From NCBI RefSeq assembly GCF_015689175.1, contig NZ_CP065047.1, positions 1,674,001 through 1,738,000 of the forward strand: a DNA stretch of 64,000 nucleotides. Direction: 5' to 3'. Shown one piece after another: positions 24,956 through 34,658 of this stretch. The notes beneath the pieces are model-generated. The model did no database searches and was not told where the DNA came from. It was given only the letters and a program-made list of their open reading frames with translations. Each line of letters begins with the position of its first letter. Positions within the stretch are counted from its first letter, which is position 1. Source of the DNA: Mycobacterium kubicae (GTDB taxonomy: Bacteria; Actinomycetota; Actinomycetes; Mycobacteriales; Mycobacteriaceae). The translations under genes and the position numbers were made by a program.

Positions 24956-26950
24956 ATGTCGTATTTATTCGCCACGCCGGACCTGATCACCTCGGCTGCG
25001 GCAGGTGCGGAGGGGATCGCCTCCTCGATCAGAGCGGCGAATCTGGCGGCGTTGGCTCCGACCAGCACGCTGGCCGCTGCCGCTAGTGACGAAGTGTCGG
25101 CGGCGATTGCCTCGCTGTTCTCCAGCTATGGCCAGGAATACCAGGCGCTCAGTGCGCAAGCGGCGGCGTTTCAGGAGCAATTCGTCCAGGCATTGAGCAA
25201 CGCCAGCCGGGCGTACGCGGCCGCCGAGGCCGTCAACGCGGGCCCGCTACAGACCATCGCCGACCAGATTCTCGGTGTGATCAATGCGCCGACGAACTTG
25301 CTGTTGGGGCGTCCGTTGATCGGCGACGGGTACAACGGCACACCCGGCACCGGGCAAGCCGGCGGGGACGGCGGGATTTTGTGGGGCAACGGCGGCGCCG
25401 GCGGATCGGCTGGGTTGCTGGGCCAGACCGGTGGGCGCGGCGGCAATGCCGGGTTGATCGGTAACGGCGGGGCCGGCGGCGCGGGGGGTCTCCGAAGCGG
25501 CGCCGGCGGGGCCGGTGGCGCGGGCGGATTGCTGTGGGGGAATGGCGGGGCGGGCGGCACCGGAGGCATCGGTGGGGGAGTCAGCCCCGCGGGGATCGGT
25601 GGAATCGGTGGCCGCGCCTGGTCTTTATTCGGCGCACCCGGCGTGACCGGCCAGTCCGGCTTCTATGACCAGAACCTGAACATAGTCACCCCGCAAGAGG
25701 CCGCCTTGCTGATGTTGGCGACGCCAAACGAGAATTTCCTATTGATCGGCACCGACGGCACCAATCTCAGCAGAATTCTGGCCGACCCCGCCGGCACCCC
25801 GAACTTCCATTTGTTGATGGACCAGAGCGTCACGTCTGCGTCGACGATCGTCGGGCACACCAGCGTCTCCAACCCGTCGTGGACGACCATTCAGACCGGT
25901 GTGTGGAGCGAGACGGCCGGCGTGACCAACAACGTCTATACCCCGTGGACCTATGACAACTGGCCGACCGTGTACAACCAACTCGAGGCGGCCTACGGCA
26001 ACCGCGTCGATACCACGGTCATCGGCAACTGGCCCGTCATCACCGACATCGCCGGCGCCGGGGCGTTCCCCGCCGACAACATCCAATTCGTTCCGCACTC
26101 CGCGAACGACCCGTACTGGGTGGCGTCGCAGAACACGGTCGGCACACAAACCCAAGCCGCGATCCTCAACGCCAATCCCAACAAAGGCAATTTCATCTTC
26201 TCCTACTTTGTAGGTGTCGACGAAATGGGTCATCAATACGGTGGCGCGTCTCCTGAGTACGCCGCGGCCCTTCGCAACATGGACTACAACCTGGGCCAAC
26301 ATGTCGCTGGCCAACCCGTGGACACTAGAGGCGTTCTAGGAGCGGTAGCCGATTGGGAGGCGAAGCCCGCCAACCTCGGCGAGAAGTGGGACGTGCTCAT
26401 GGTCACCGACCACGGTCACATCGATCCCAACCAGTTCAACCGCGGTCACGGGTTCCAATCACCGCTCGAGACAGCGACATTCCTGATGTGGGATCAAGCA
26501 GGCTCGAACCTCCCCGGCGATAACGGGCTCATCAACAACTCGTGGCAAATAGTCAGTACGACGCCGACAATCATGAATGAATTCGGGATTCCGCAGCTGC
26601 CTTACATGCAGGGTGCGCCCCTGACCTCGCCCGTATTCAACGGCACGTACGTTGATCCCGGTGACAATCTGTTCAGCGTGCTCAGCGCCGACTTCGCCTC
26701 GCAAGGCTATCCGGATCCCATCGTCAACTACACCCTCGACGCGCGCACGGTCGCGGCCACGATTCCCTACTTCGTATACGACCCGATTCAAGGCATCGTC
26801 GATGCGGTGCCCGACTTCCTACAGCTACCGGTGTCATGGATTGGCGCCGGTATCTACCAGTCGCTCAACATTCCCGCTCAACTCTTCGTCCGCTTCACCG
26901 GCGTGACCGGCAACCAGATCATCCCGCCGGTCCTCAACCCGTTCATTTAG
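24956..26950 (+). CDS. PE_PGRS protein with a C-terminal phosphodiesterase-like domain
   Basis: A 664-residue three-part protein. Residues 1-95 are a PE domain ([31 protein letters not shown]), the export signal for type VII secretion. Residues about 130-222 are a short PGRS segment of Gly-Gly-Ala/Asn repeats. The remaining 440 residues resemble type I phosphodiesterase/nucleotide pyrophosphatases of the alkaline phosphatase fold. Metal and catalytic candidates are LLIGTDGTN at the start, DEMGHQYG, and [10 protein letters not shown] perfect GGGAGGA lies 7 bases before ATG. The product is probably exported to the surface, where it could hydrolyse nucleotides or phosphodiesters. The substrate is not known. 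Confidence 0.85.
   Translation: MSYLFATPDLITSAAAGAEGIASSIRAANLAALAPTSTLAAAASDEVSAAIASLFSSYGQEYQALSAQAAAFQEQFVQALSNASRAYAAAEAVNAGPLQTIADQILGVINAPTNLLLGRPLIGDGYNGTPGTGQAGGDGGILWGNGGAGGSAGLLGQTGGRGGNAGLIGNGGAGGAGGLRSGAGGAGGAGGLLWGNGGAGGTGGIGGGVSPAGIGGIGGRAWSLFGAPGVTGQSGFYDQNLNIVTPQEAALLMLATPNENFLLIGTDGTNLSRILADPAGTPNFHLLMDQSVTSASTIVGHTSVSNPSWTTIQTGVWSETAGVTNNVYTPWTYDNWPTVYNQLEAAYGNRVDTTVIGNWPVITDIAGAGAFPADNIQFVPHSANDPYWVASQNTVGTQTQAAILNANPNKGNFIFSYFVGVDEMGHQYGGASPEYAAALRNMDYNLGQHVAGQPVDTRGVLGAVADWEAKPANLGEKWDVLMVTDHGHIDPNQFNRGHGFQSPLETATFLMWDQAGSNLPGDNGLINNSWQIVSTTPTIMNEFGIPQLPYMQGAPLTSPVFNGTYVDPGDNLFSVLSADFASQGYPDPIVNYTLDARTVAATIPYFVYDPIQGIVDAVPDFLQLPVSWIGAGIYQSLNIPAQLFVRFTGVTGNQIIPPVLNPFI
25341..25620 (+). 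repeat. PGRS repeat region
   Basis: About 280 bases of GGCGGNGC-type repeats encoding Gly-Gly-Ala and Gly-Asn-Gly-Gly units between the PE and phosphodiesterase-like domains. The array is short for a PGRS protein and looks more like a flexible linker. Confidence 0.8.
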
Positions 26951-26992
26951 GAGTTCGGTCGCTCGGGTACAAGAGCCAGCCGGGTAGTAGGA

Positions 26993-27991
26993 CTAGTGTC
27001 CCGCCCCGCGGGCCAAGTCGATGGCGAACTGATTGACGAACGTACCCGCCGGCGGATCACCCTTGTCGCAGGTTCCGTCGGATTCGCCGGGACGTTTGAT
27101 CCACAAATAGGCGTCGGCGTGCGCGCCTCCGGTCGCCGCGGTGGGCGCAGCGCCGAGTGCTCGACCGCTGGGGTTGCACCAGTTGAGCGCGGAGTCGGGC
27201 GCTGGCCCGGCGCCGTTGCGCGAGGTGTCGACCACATAGTGCGAACCGTTCGTGAGGCCGGATATGGCTTCGCCGTAACCGATTTCATCTTCGGTGGTGA
27301 AGAAGTTCGCGGTGTTGACGCTGAATCCCCGCGCGCGGGCGACACCGGCCTGGTTGAGCCTGGCGGCCATGTCCTCGGCGCTGTGCCAACGTAAGTGCCC
27401 AGCGTCGACGTATACCGCCGCGGCCGGGTCGCGCGTCAACGTCTCGACAGCGTAGCGAATCAGGTCGTAGCGTTCCTGGCGCTGATCAGCTGACAGGCAG
27501 TCGGCCATGGCCAGCGCATCGGGTTCCACGATGACCGCCGCCGGGGACGAGCCCAGGTCCGCGGCGATGCCGTCGACCCAGCCGCGGTACTGCGCGCCCG
27601 ACCCGAAGCCCCCCGCAGCGAAGCTGCCGCAGTCGCGATGCGGGATTCCATAGAGCGTGAACACCGGCAAGGCGCCCGCGGCTGCCGCGTCGCCGCTGTA
27701 CTTCGCGACCGTCGCGGCCGACGAGCCCGGGACGATCCAGTAGGACTGCGGAGTGTTGGCGATGGTGGTCAGCTCGGGACTTGGCGGATTGGCCTGCTGC
27801 GCGGCGCGCATTGCCGCCGAGTTCGGGTTGACGTAGAAAGGCATGCCGGCCAGCGGGTTGGCGTCAGCGGCCAACCGCACTGCCGGGGCAGGATTGACCT
27901 GCACCGGGCCGGCAACAAAACCGGCGACGGCCGCGGCCGTCAGCAAGGGGGCGAGCCACCGCGTGACTGTTTTAGAAGCTGAGAACATCAC
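26993..27991 (-). CDS. celA1: Secreted GH6 family endoglucanase
   Basis: A 332-residue exported glycoside hydrolase of family 6, which inverts beta-1,4-glucan bonds. A signal peptide (WLAPLLTAAAVAGFVAG) precedes FYVNPNSAAMRAA. Catalytic regions are YGIPHRDCGS, IVEPDALAMADC with the acid, and VYVDAGHLRWH; NTANFF and WCNPSGRALG line the cleft. The end LWIKRPGESDGTCD is a strong GH6 mark. It resembles CelA1 (Rv0062). It converges with the PE_PGRS gene across 42 bases. The natural substrate in mycobacteria may be cellulose of self or environment. Confidence 0.92.
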   Translation of the reverse strand: MMFSASKTVTRWLAPLLTAAAVAGFVAGPVQVNPAPAVRLAADANPLAGMPFYVNPNSAAMRAAQQANPPSPELTTIANTPQSYWIVPGSSAATVAKYSGDAAAAGALPVFTLYGIPHRDCGSFAAGGFGSGAQYRGWVDGIAADLGSSPAAVIVEPDALAMADCLSADQRQERYDLIRYAVETLTRDPAAAVYVDAGHLRWHSAEDMAARLNQAGVARARGFSVNTANFFTTEDEIGYGEAISGLTNGSHYVVDTSRNGAGPAPDSALNWCNPSGRALGAAPTAATGGAHADAYLWIKRPGESDGTCDKGDPPAGTFVNQFAIDLARGAGH

Positions 27992-28139
27992 CCCAGGAAA
28001 TTAGCAGGGCCCCGAGCGCCGATTGCCGGCGCGGATCAGGTCGACGGGCGGGCGACGGATTGTCCGTGCGCGTATGTCGGCCGGACGTAGCGTCACTTCA
28101 CCTCGACCGGCCCCGCGTGTCGATGACCCGGAGCGATTG

Positions 28140-28871
28140 CTATGTCGCCACAGCGTCGGGCCGATAACGACTGTCGGAGACTTCCGCGGCGTACTCGGCG
28201 TATGCCGCCCGCAGTTCATCGCCGGGCCAGCGGGGAGGTAACAGATTGTCCGGCAGTACCGGATCGGTCATCAGGTGTCGCATGATCGCGGCCGCGGCAA
28301 CGAATCGCTCAAACGCGTCGGAACTGTTGTCCAGTGCCTGAAGAAGCTCCCGCCCATGCTCTGCCCAGCCGGGAAGATCCCACAACAGGCCCGCGAGCTC
28401 AGCGGGTGCGTTGTCGTACGTGTAAAGGATCCGCACTCGCTCCTGCAGATCGACGGGCAGCTCGAGTTTGAGATTGTCAGGGCGTATCCACACGCCCTCA
28501 CGCAATTCAGCCAACCGGTTGTCATATAACGCTTTCCGGGCATCAGCACGCGTCCGGGGATCGGTTCCGACGCTGGTAATCACCACCGTTAGCCAAGATC
28601 CGCGCCACACACGCGTCGGCGGCCGCAGGGCGTCATCTTGTTTCCGCTGCCGGGCCAACAATCGATCCGAGAGACGGTAGCCGTCCGGGGATCGGACCAG
28701 GTCGCCGTTGACGACCATCCGCGTAAGCGCTACCCGCAGCGCGGCATCGGAGATCGCGAAGCCTGAAGTGAGTCGAATCAATTCGCCCGACGTTGCCGAC
28801 GGCGGGTGCAGGCCCAGTAAGAGGCTCAGGATCACAGAGCGCGCTGTGAGCCGGTCAATATCGCGTAGCAT
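28140..28871 (-). CDS. PaaX-family transcriptional regulator
   Basis: A 243-residue regulator. The N-terminal winged helix (ARSVILSLLLGL, then SDAALRVALTRMVVNGDLVR) and the following segment YRLSDRLLARQRKQDD match PaaX, the repressor of phenylacetyl-CoA degradation. The C-terminal domain contains VWIRPDNL, with a tryptophan-rich LLWDLPGW segment. ATG at 28871 with GAGG upstream is favoured; an ATG 13 codons earlier is possible. No paa catabolic genes are nearby, so it probably regulates the lipid genes beyond the TetR or a distant target. Confidence 0.8.
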   Translation of the reverse strand: MLRDIDRLTARSVILSLLLGLHPPSATSGELIRLTSGFAISDAALRVALTRMVVNGDLVRSPDGYRLSDRLLARQRKQDDALRPPTRVWRGSWLTVVITSVGTDPRTRADARKALYDNRLAELREGVWIRPDNLKLELPVDLQERVRILYTYDNAPAELAGLLWDLPGWAEHGRELLQALDNSSDAFERFVAAAAIMRHLMTDPVLPDNLLPPRWPGDELRAAYAEYAAEVSDSRYRPDAVAT

Positions 28872-29419
28872 CTCTTTACCTCTCACGATGAACGCAGTAT
28901 GTGCGGCCATTTGCGATGCCGCACAAAAACTTTGGGGATGACGTGTCGATCCGCATAGGTCGAGAGGATCACGCCGTTCCTCTGGACTGGTCGAGGATCG
29001 GTAGCAGATCCCGCCAGCCTCTCCGGCGTGATGCGGAGCGTCGGCAACGAAGGTCCGATATGTCCAGCCGGGCCGACCACATACCCATCTGACATGTAGA
29101 TAATATTACAGTACAGATACAGCCGCACAAGGAGTGTAATCCTCGAGATCTTCGTCGCCCTCCCGAGGCTAGGACCGGCGGCGAGGTGCGGCGCTACTTT
29201 CCTATGGCAGATCCTAACCGTCGGCCTTGCGGCTGCCGCGCACAATATAGCTGTTAACGCGGTGTTCGCACACGCCCTCGACTGTTCCCGGGCCACATCG
29301 CCGCGGTCGTCAGGCAATAGCGCCGGCTTGTCATGAGGGCGAACTATGGGTAACACAATCGATACGGCTGTATGAATTCCGTAACGCACGCTCGCTGCGT
29401 CAGCCAGCGCCCCCGCGAG
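28872..29419. other. Intergenic region, comparatively AT-rich
   Basis: About 550 bases between PaaX and TetR. Around 29090-29115 the sequence is AT-rich (TAGATAATATTACAG) and could be a promoter for the PaaX gene. No convincing gene on either strand. Confidence 0.4.
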
Positions 29420-30016
29420 TCAATCCGCAATACTGCGAGCCGCGCTGCGCATCCAGCGGGCGAACTTCGTAGAGCTTCGAGGGTCGCTCGGATCGATTTC
29501 GGCTCGCAGCTCCTCAGATGTGGCGCAGCGAACCAGGCCCACGAGTTGTATGGCCTGGAACCGCATCGTTGCGGTAGCAGGTCTTCCAGCTTCGCGAGCG
29601 AGCTCCTGGGTGATGCGGTCCTCCAAGATTGACCATCGCCGCAATATTCCCGTCTGCAAGGCGGGCGACTCGCCGTACACCCAAGATGAGTTCAATATGC
29701 CGGCGACAGCCTCTGGTTGCTCGCGGAATCTATCGATCAAAGCGTCGGCTACGGCCCGCGAGGGTGAAGTTTGCTCCGACCGCGACGCCAGTGCCGCCAC
29801 CAGCGTGTCCACCAGGTCGTAGTCGGAGAAGGCGAGATCTTCTTTGGACCGAAAGTAGACGAAGAGGGTCTTTACCGACACGTTGGCCGCATCGGCAATC
29901 TCGGCGACAGTCACCTTGTCGAATCCGCGTTCTGCGAACAGGCGGTGCGCCGCTTCGAGGATCGCACGGCGGGTCAGCGCTTTCTTGCGGTCCCGCAGCG
30001 ACATGTCTGCTTCCAT
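29420..30016 (-). CDS. TetR/AcrR-family regulator
   Basis: A 198-residue repressor. The N-terminal helix-turn-helix is clear: RRAILEAAHRLFAERGFDKV, then VAEIADAANVSVKTLFVYF with KEDLAF. The C-terminal ligand domain is all helical. It is transcribed divergently from the fadD-acyl-CoA dehydrogenase operon across 326 bases that contain GTAAGT/ACTTAC repeats. A fatty acyl-CoA ligand is likely, by analogy with regulators beside fad genes. Confidence 0.85.
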   Translation of the reverse strand: MEADMSLRDRKKALTRRAILEAAHRLFAERGFDKVTVAEIADAANVSVKTLFVYFRSKEDLAFSDYDLVDTLVAALASRSEQTSPSRAVADALIDRFREQPEAVAGILNSSWVYGESPALQTGILRRWSILEDRITQELAREAGRPATATMRFQAIQLVGLVRCATSEELRAEIDPSDPRSSTKFARWMRSAARSIAD

Positions 30017-30151
30017 GGAACCCTTTCTAGGCAGGTGAGCGCACTGCGCGCAAACACTAACTTACGAAAGCCGCTTACGTTTGACATTAGGGCTGCATGC
30101 CGCACGGTCGAGCCAGGGCGAGGCCGCGACAGGCATCACCCCGGCGTAAAG

Positions 30152-30164
30152 GTAAGTGACTTAC
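30152..30164. promoter_or_regulatory. Candidate TetR operator (GTAAGTGACTTAC)
   Basis: A perfect 6-1-6 palindrome between the divergent TetR and fadD genes. The half-site GACTTAC recurs at about 30175-30181 and again close to 30190 (CGACTTAC), next to a TTGACTT that could be a -35 element. CTTACG half-sites also occur near 30060. Spacing and repetition suggest an autoregulated operator cluster. The remaining bases of 30017-30342 hold no gene. Confidence 0.5.
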
Positions 30165-30342
30165 TTTATAGCTTGACTTACTGTTGACTTCGACTTACCG
30201 TCTGTATCGGGTTCGCGCAGACTCGGTTTCCGAGCTGTAGTGAGGCCCCCCGACGATGGAGTTGAGGGGCGCTGCACCAACGCCGCGGGGGTGTTGGTCA
30301 AAGGCATGAATCCGGTCAAGTCACGAAGTAAAGAGGCCTTAG

Positions 30343-31974
30343 GTGAAGAGCACGATGCGGGAAACTCCGCTCCTTACCAAGGAAATTCTTCGACACGGCA
30401 CCGCGCTGTGTGGAGATCAGACGGTGGTGACGGCGACCGCCGACGGCTATCGCAGGGCCACGTTCGCGGAGATCGGGCGTCGCGTGGCCAACTTAGCGCA
30501 CGGGTTGCGCGGGCTGGGGGTCAGCGGTGATCAGCGGGTGGCGACGTTTATGTGGAACAACCAGGAACACCTCGAAGCGTTCTTCGCGGTGCCCTGTATG
30601 GGAGCTGTCTTGCACACGCTCAACATTCGATTGGGTGCCGAGCAGCTCTCCTACGTTGCCAACCAGGCCGACGACCGGGTGGTGATCGCCAACCACTCGC
30701 TGCTCCCGCTGCTGGCCGAGGTGCTGCCCCAGCTCAGCTCCGTGCATACGGTGGTGGTGGTTGGCGACGGCGCTCTGGACGCTCTAGCCCCGTGCCGCAA
30801 GAACATAATTCGCTATGACGAACTCCTGGACGGGCAACCTTGCGAGTTCGACTGGCCTGACATGAGCGAAACATCTGCTGCCGCAATGTGTTACACCAGC
30901 GGCACGACTGGCGACCCGAAAGGCGTCGTGTATAGCCACAGGTCGACGTTCCTGCATTCGATGGCGGTGTGCATGCCGAACGCCATGGCGGTTACCGCCG
31001 GTGACCGAATTCTGCCGATCGTGCCGATGTTTCATGCCAACGCCTGGGGTCTGCCCTACGCCGCCATGATGGCTGGGGCCAGCCTCGTGATGGCCGACCG
31101 GTACATGCAGGCCAGTCGGTTAGTCGACATGATCGCGGAGCACAACGTGACGATTGCCGCGGCTGTGCCAACGGTGATCAACGACGTCATGTGCTACCTA
31201 CGTGACAATCCCGGCCACGACGTGTCATCGCTGCGCTTGGTCCCCTGCGGCGGCTCCGCCGTTCCGCACAGCTTGATGAGGGAGTTCCAGGACAAGTACG
31301 GCGTGCCGATCCGGCAGGCGTGGGGTATGACCGAGACGTCCCCGCTGGCCGCCGTGGCGTGGCCGCCGGCGGATGTCCCTGACAACGAGCACTGGCCGTT
31401 GCGTAATACCGCGGGCCGCCCACTATGCGGAGTTGAGGCTCGGGTCGTGGCGGACGACGGTCGCGTCTTACCTCGCGATGGCAAATCGGTAGGGGAGCTT
31501 GAGGTTCGGGGGCCCTGGGTCACCGCCTCGTACTTCGCGGACCACGACTCGGGACGGTCCGAGGACGGCTGGTTACGTACGGGCGACGTGGCCAGCATCG
31601 ACTCGCGCGGGTTCATCACTTTGACAGATCGTGCCAAAGACGTGATCAAGTCTGGGGGCGAATGGATCTCGTCGGTCGAGTTGGAGAACCACCTCATGGC
31701 CCACCCCGCTGTTATGGAGGCGTGTGTGGTGGCCGTACCCGACCCACGGTGGCAGGAGCGGCCGTTAGCGGCCGTCGTATTGAGTGACGGTGTCGACGTC
31801 TCAGCCGGGGAGTTGCGTAGTTTCCTTGGCGAGCGGGTGCCGCGCTGGCAACTACCCGAACGGTGGGCGTTCATCGACGAGGTGCCGCGGACGAGCGTCG
31901 GCAAGTTCGACAAGAAAGCCGTTCGCTCGCGGTACGCCCAGTCCCGCTACGACGTCGTCACCTGTCGTGACTGA
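30343..31974 (+). CDS. Acyl-CoA synthetase (FadD, AMP-binding)
   Basis: A 543-residue member of the adenylate-forming superfamily that activates a fatty acid to acyl-AMP and then acyl-CoA. Motifs in order are YTSGTTGDPKGV (phosphate loop), PMFHANAWG, QAWGMTETSP, GWLRTGDVAS, DRAKDVIKSGGEWIS, and TSVGKFDKK with the catalytic Lys near the end. GTG at 30343 follows AAAGAGG; an ATG four codons later is the alternative. It lies 70 bases before an acyl-CoA dehydrogenase and is probably controlled by the divergent TetR. Chain length preference is unknown, probably medium to long. Confidence 0.9.
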   Translation: MKSTMRETPLLTKEILRHGTALCGDQTVVTATADGYRRATFAEIGRRVANLAHGLRGLGVSGDQRVATFMWNNQEHLEAFFAVPCMGAVLHTLNIRLGAEQLSYVANQADDRVVIANHSLLPLLAEVLPQLSSVHTVVVVGDGALDALAPCRKNIIRYDELLDGQPCEFDWPDMSETSAAAMCYTSGTTGDPKGVVYSHRSTFLHSMAVCMPNAMAVTAGDRILPIVPMFHANAWGLPYAAMMAGASLVMADRYMQASRLVDMIAEHNVTIAAAVPTVINDVMCYLRDNPGHDVSSLRLVPCGGSAVPHSLMREFQDKYGVPIRQAWGMTETSPLAAVAWPPADVPDNEHWPLRNTAGRPLCGVEARVVADDGRVLPRDGKSVGELEVRGPWVTASYFADHDSGRSEDGWLRTGDVASIDSRGFITLTDRAKDVIKSGGEWISSVELENHLMAHPAVMEACVVAVPDPRWQERPLAAVVLSDGVDVSAGELRSFLGERVPRWQLPERWAFIDEVPRTSVGKFDKKAVRSRYAQSRYDVVTCRD

Positions 31975-32044
31975 CGAGATGCCTTTTCGCGCAACGGTTC
32001 CGAGCGTCGGGCAAAGAAATTCATCGCAAAAGGAGAACTCCCGC

Positions 32045-33436
32045 ATGGAAAGCACGACCACACGCTCCGGCCGGTCCGCATACGACACGCACGTTGTCAT
32101 CAACCAAGTGCCGCCGATGGAAAGCTTCAACCTGGCACTCGATCCAGCCCTTCGGGAGGCGCTGATCCGCGAGAGCGGGGAGTGGGGGCTTGAGGAGGTC
32201 ACCGGTTTCGGCGCACGCTGCGGTAGCCGCGAGGTTCAAGGGTGGAGCGACCTGGCCGACCGCAACCGGCCCATCCTGCACACCCACGATCGGTACGGGC
32301 ACCGTATTGACGAAGTGGAGTACGACCCTAGTTACCACCACCTGATGGAACTGGCGATCACTAACGGCCTGCACGCTGGACCTTGGGCCGACGACCGCCG
32401 CGGTGCTCACGTTGTGCGGGCCGCGAAGGTTTCGGTATGGGCCGCCAATCCGGCCATACTGTGCCCGGTCTGGATGACCTACGCGGCCGTCCCCGCCCTG
32501 CGCCATAACAGCGAACTTGCGACCGTGTACGAGCCCCTGCTGACCAGTCGCGCATACGTTCCCGGCAACGACGTAGCCGGTGCCAAAGCTGGCATCACCG
32601 CCGGCATGTCGATGACCGAGAAGCAGGGCGGCTCCGACCTGCGGGCCGGCACCACACAGGCGAGCCCGAACAGCGACGGCAGTTTTAGTCTCACTGGGCA
32701 CAAGTGGTTCACCTCGGCGCCGATGTCGGACATCTTTCTGGTGTTGGCGCAGGCGCCGGGCGGTTTGAGCTGTTTCCTGCTGCCGCGGGTATTACCCGAC
32801 GGCACCCGCAATCGCATGTTTCTGCAGCGGCTCAAGGACAAGCTCGGCAACCATGCAAATGCGTCCAGCGAGCTCGAATACGACGGTGCCACAGCGTGGT
32901 TGGTCGGTGCGGAGGGTCGCGGCGTTGCCACCATCATGGAAATGGTCGGCATGGGCCGGCTGGACGTCGCGCTGGGCAGCGCGACCCTCATGCGCGTGGC
33001 GCTGACCCACGCTGTCCATCATGCTCAGCACCGAAAGACGTTCGGCGCCTATCTGATAGACCAGCCTTTGATGCGTAACGTGCTTGCCGATCTGGCGGTG
33101 GAGGCGGAGGCCGCCACCATCGTCACCATGCGGTTGGCCGGCGCCGCTGACAACGCCATCCGCGGCAATGAGCGCGAGGGTGTGTTGAAGCGGATCGGCG
33201 TGGCGGCAACCAAGTACTGGGTCTGCAAGCGAGCAACACAACACGTCGGCGAGGCGATGGAATGTCTCGGCGGCAACGGCTACGTCGAGGAATCCGGAAT
33301 GCCGCGGCTGTACCGAGAAGCCCCGCTGGCCGGAATCTGGGAGGGGTCGGGCAACGTCAGCGCATTGGACACACTGCGCGCGCTGGCCACTCCGGACTGC
33401 GTCGACGTACTCTTCGACGAATTGAGCGCAGCGTCG
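32045..33436 (+). pseudogene. AidB-like acyl-CoA dehydrogenase, N-terminal part (split by insertion)
   Basis: 464 codons of a gene cut by element copy 2. Removing the element and one target copy restores 569 residues, close to AidB (about 540). Features are NQVPPMESFNLALDP at the start, MTEKQGGSDLRAGTTQ with the FAD loop, LTGHKWFTSAPMSD, KLGNHANASSELEY, and AMECLGGNGYVEESGMPR. AidB-like proteins bind FAD and DNA or act on acyl-CoA. ATG at 32045 has AAAGGAGAAC upstream. The current frame ends after about 13 foreign residues. It follows fadD in the same operon, so the insertion also breaks that operon. Confidence 0.9.
33429..33436. repeat. 8-bp target duplication, left of element copy 2
   Basis: CAGCGTCG, repeated at 38012-38019 directly outside the other end. 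It differs from the target at copy 1, so the two insertions were independent. Confidence 0.9.
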
Positions 33437-33570
33437 GGTTGCGTCCACCAAGGTGGTGTACGAGTCGGGCCGTGAGTTGAGTACCGGCGTGTCGTAGCCG
33501 GATAGATGAGGGTCATCGCGTGATTCTTCGAGAGACCGTCCAAAGTCACTCGAGCAAAGGAATCGACGCG

Positions 33571-34632
33571 ATGACCGCTGCCCACGATATCGACTTGCCG
33601 GCGCTGCTGGCTGAGCGACTCACTACCACCCACCCTGATGTGTTGCGCGAGCTAGTGGCCACGTTCATCCACACGCTGATGGGCGCTGAAGCCGATGCGC
33701 TGTGCGGCGCGGGTTACGGTCAGCGCAGTGCTGAGCGCACCAACTCCCGTAATGGCTATCGGCATCGCCAGTTCGACACCCGCGCAGGTTCTTTGGATCT
33801 GGCGATCCCCAAGTTGCGGCAGGGCTCGTACTTCCCGGACTGGCTGCTGGAACGCCGCAAGCGTGCCGAGCGGGCGTTGACCACGGTGGTGGCCACCTGT
33901 TATCTGCTCGGGGTTTCGACGCGACGGATGGACAAGCTCGTGGAAACCCTCGGGATTACGTCGCTGTCGAAGTCGCAGGTGTCGGTGATGGCCAAAGAAC
34001 TCGACACCGCCGTGGAAGCCTTCCGCACCCGGCCCCTCGATGCTGGCCCGTACACGTTCATGGCCGCCGATGCCCTGGTGCTCAAAGTCCGCGAGGCCGG
34101 CCGCGTGGTCAACGTGCACGCGCTGATCGCGGTGGGCGTCAACGCCGAGGGCTACCGCGAGATCCTGGGCGTCGACGTCACCACCGCCGAGGATGGAGCG
34201 GGCTGGTTGACGTTTCTGCGGTCGTTGACCGCCCGCGGCCTGTCCGGGGTGGCACTGGTCACCAGCGACGCTCATGCTGGCCTGCTCTCGGCTGTCGGGG
34301 CTACCTTGCCCGGCGCGTCCTGGCAGCGCTGTCGCACCCATTACGCCACCAACTTGATGGCAATTACCCCTAAGAGCTCCTGGCCGTGGGTAAAGACGCT
34401 GCTGCATTCGGTGTTCGACCAACCAGACGCAGCTTCGGTTGCCGCGCAATATGACCGGATCATCGACGCCCTGTCCGACAAGCTGCCCAAGGTCGCCGAT
34501 CACCTCGAAGCCGCCCGGTCCGATCTGCTGGCGTTCACCGCATTTCCCAAGCAGATCTGGCGCCAAATCTGGTCCAACAACCCTCTATCCGTTAACCGGC
34601 TCTCCGGGGACACGGTTCGGGCTGCAGCGTGA
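33571..34632 (+). pseudogene. IS1081-like transposase, N-terminal part, copy 2
   Basis: Same 353-residue product as 16073-17134: an IS1081-like transposase ending its family match at SNNP, codon at 34582-34584, with 15 foreign residues after it. It has the first two catalytic Asp but lacks the glutamate block. ATG at 33571 follows AAAGGA. Confidence 0.88.
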
Positions 34633-34658
34633 GGTTCACGCACAAGCGCTGAGCACGG

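Noticed and set aside
25171..25569. Minus-strand proline-rich frame opposite the PGRS region
   Set aside because: Its composition is the complement of the Gly-rich repeats and is an artefact.
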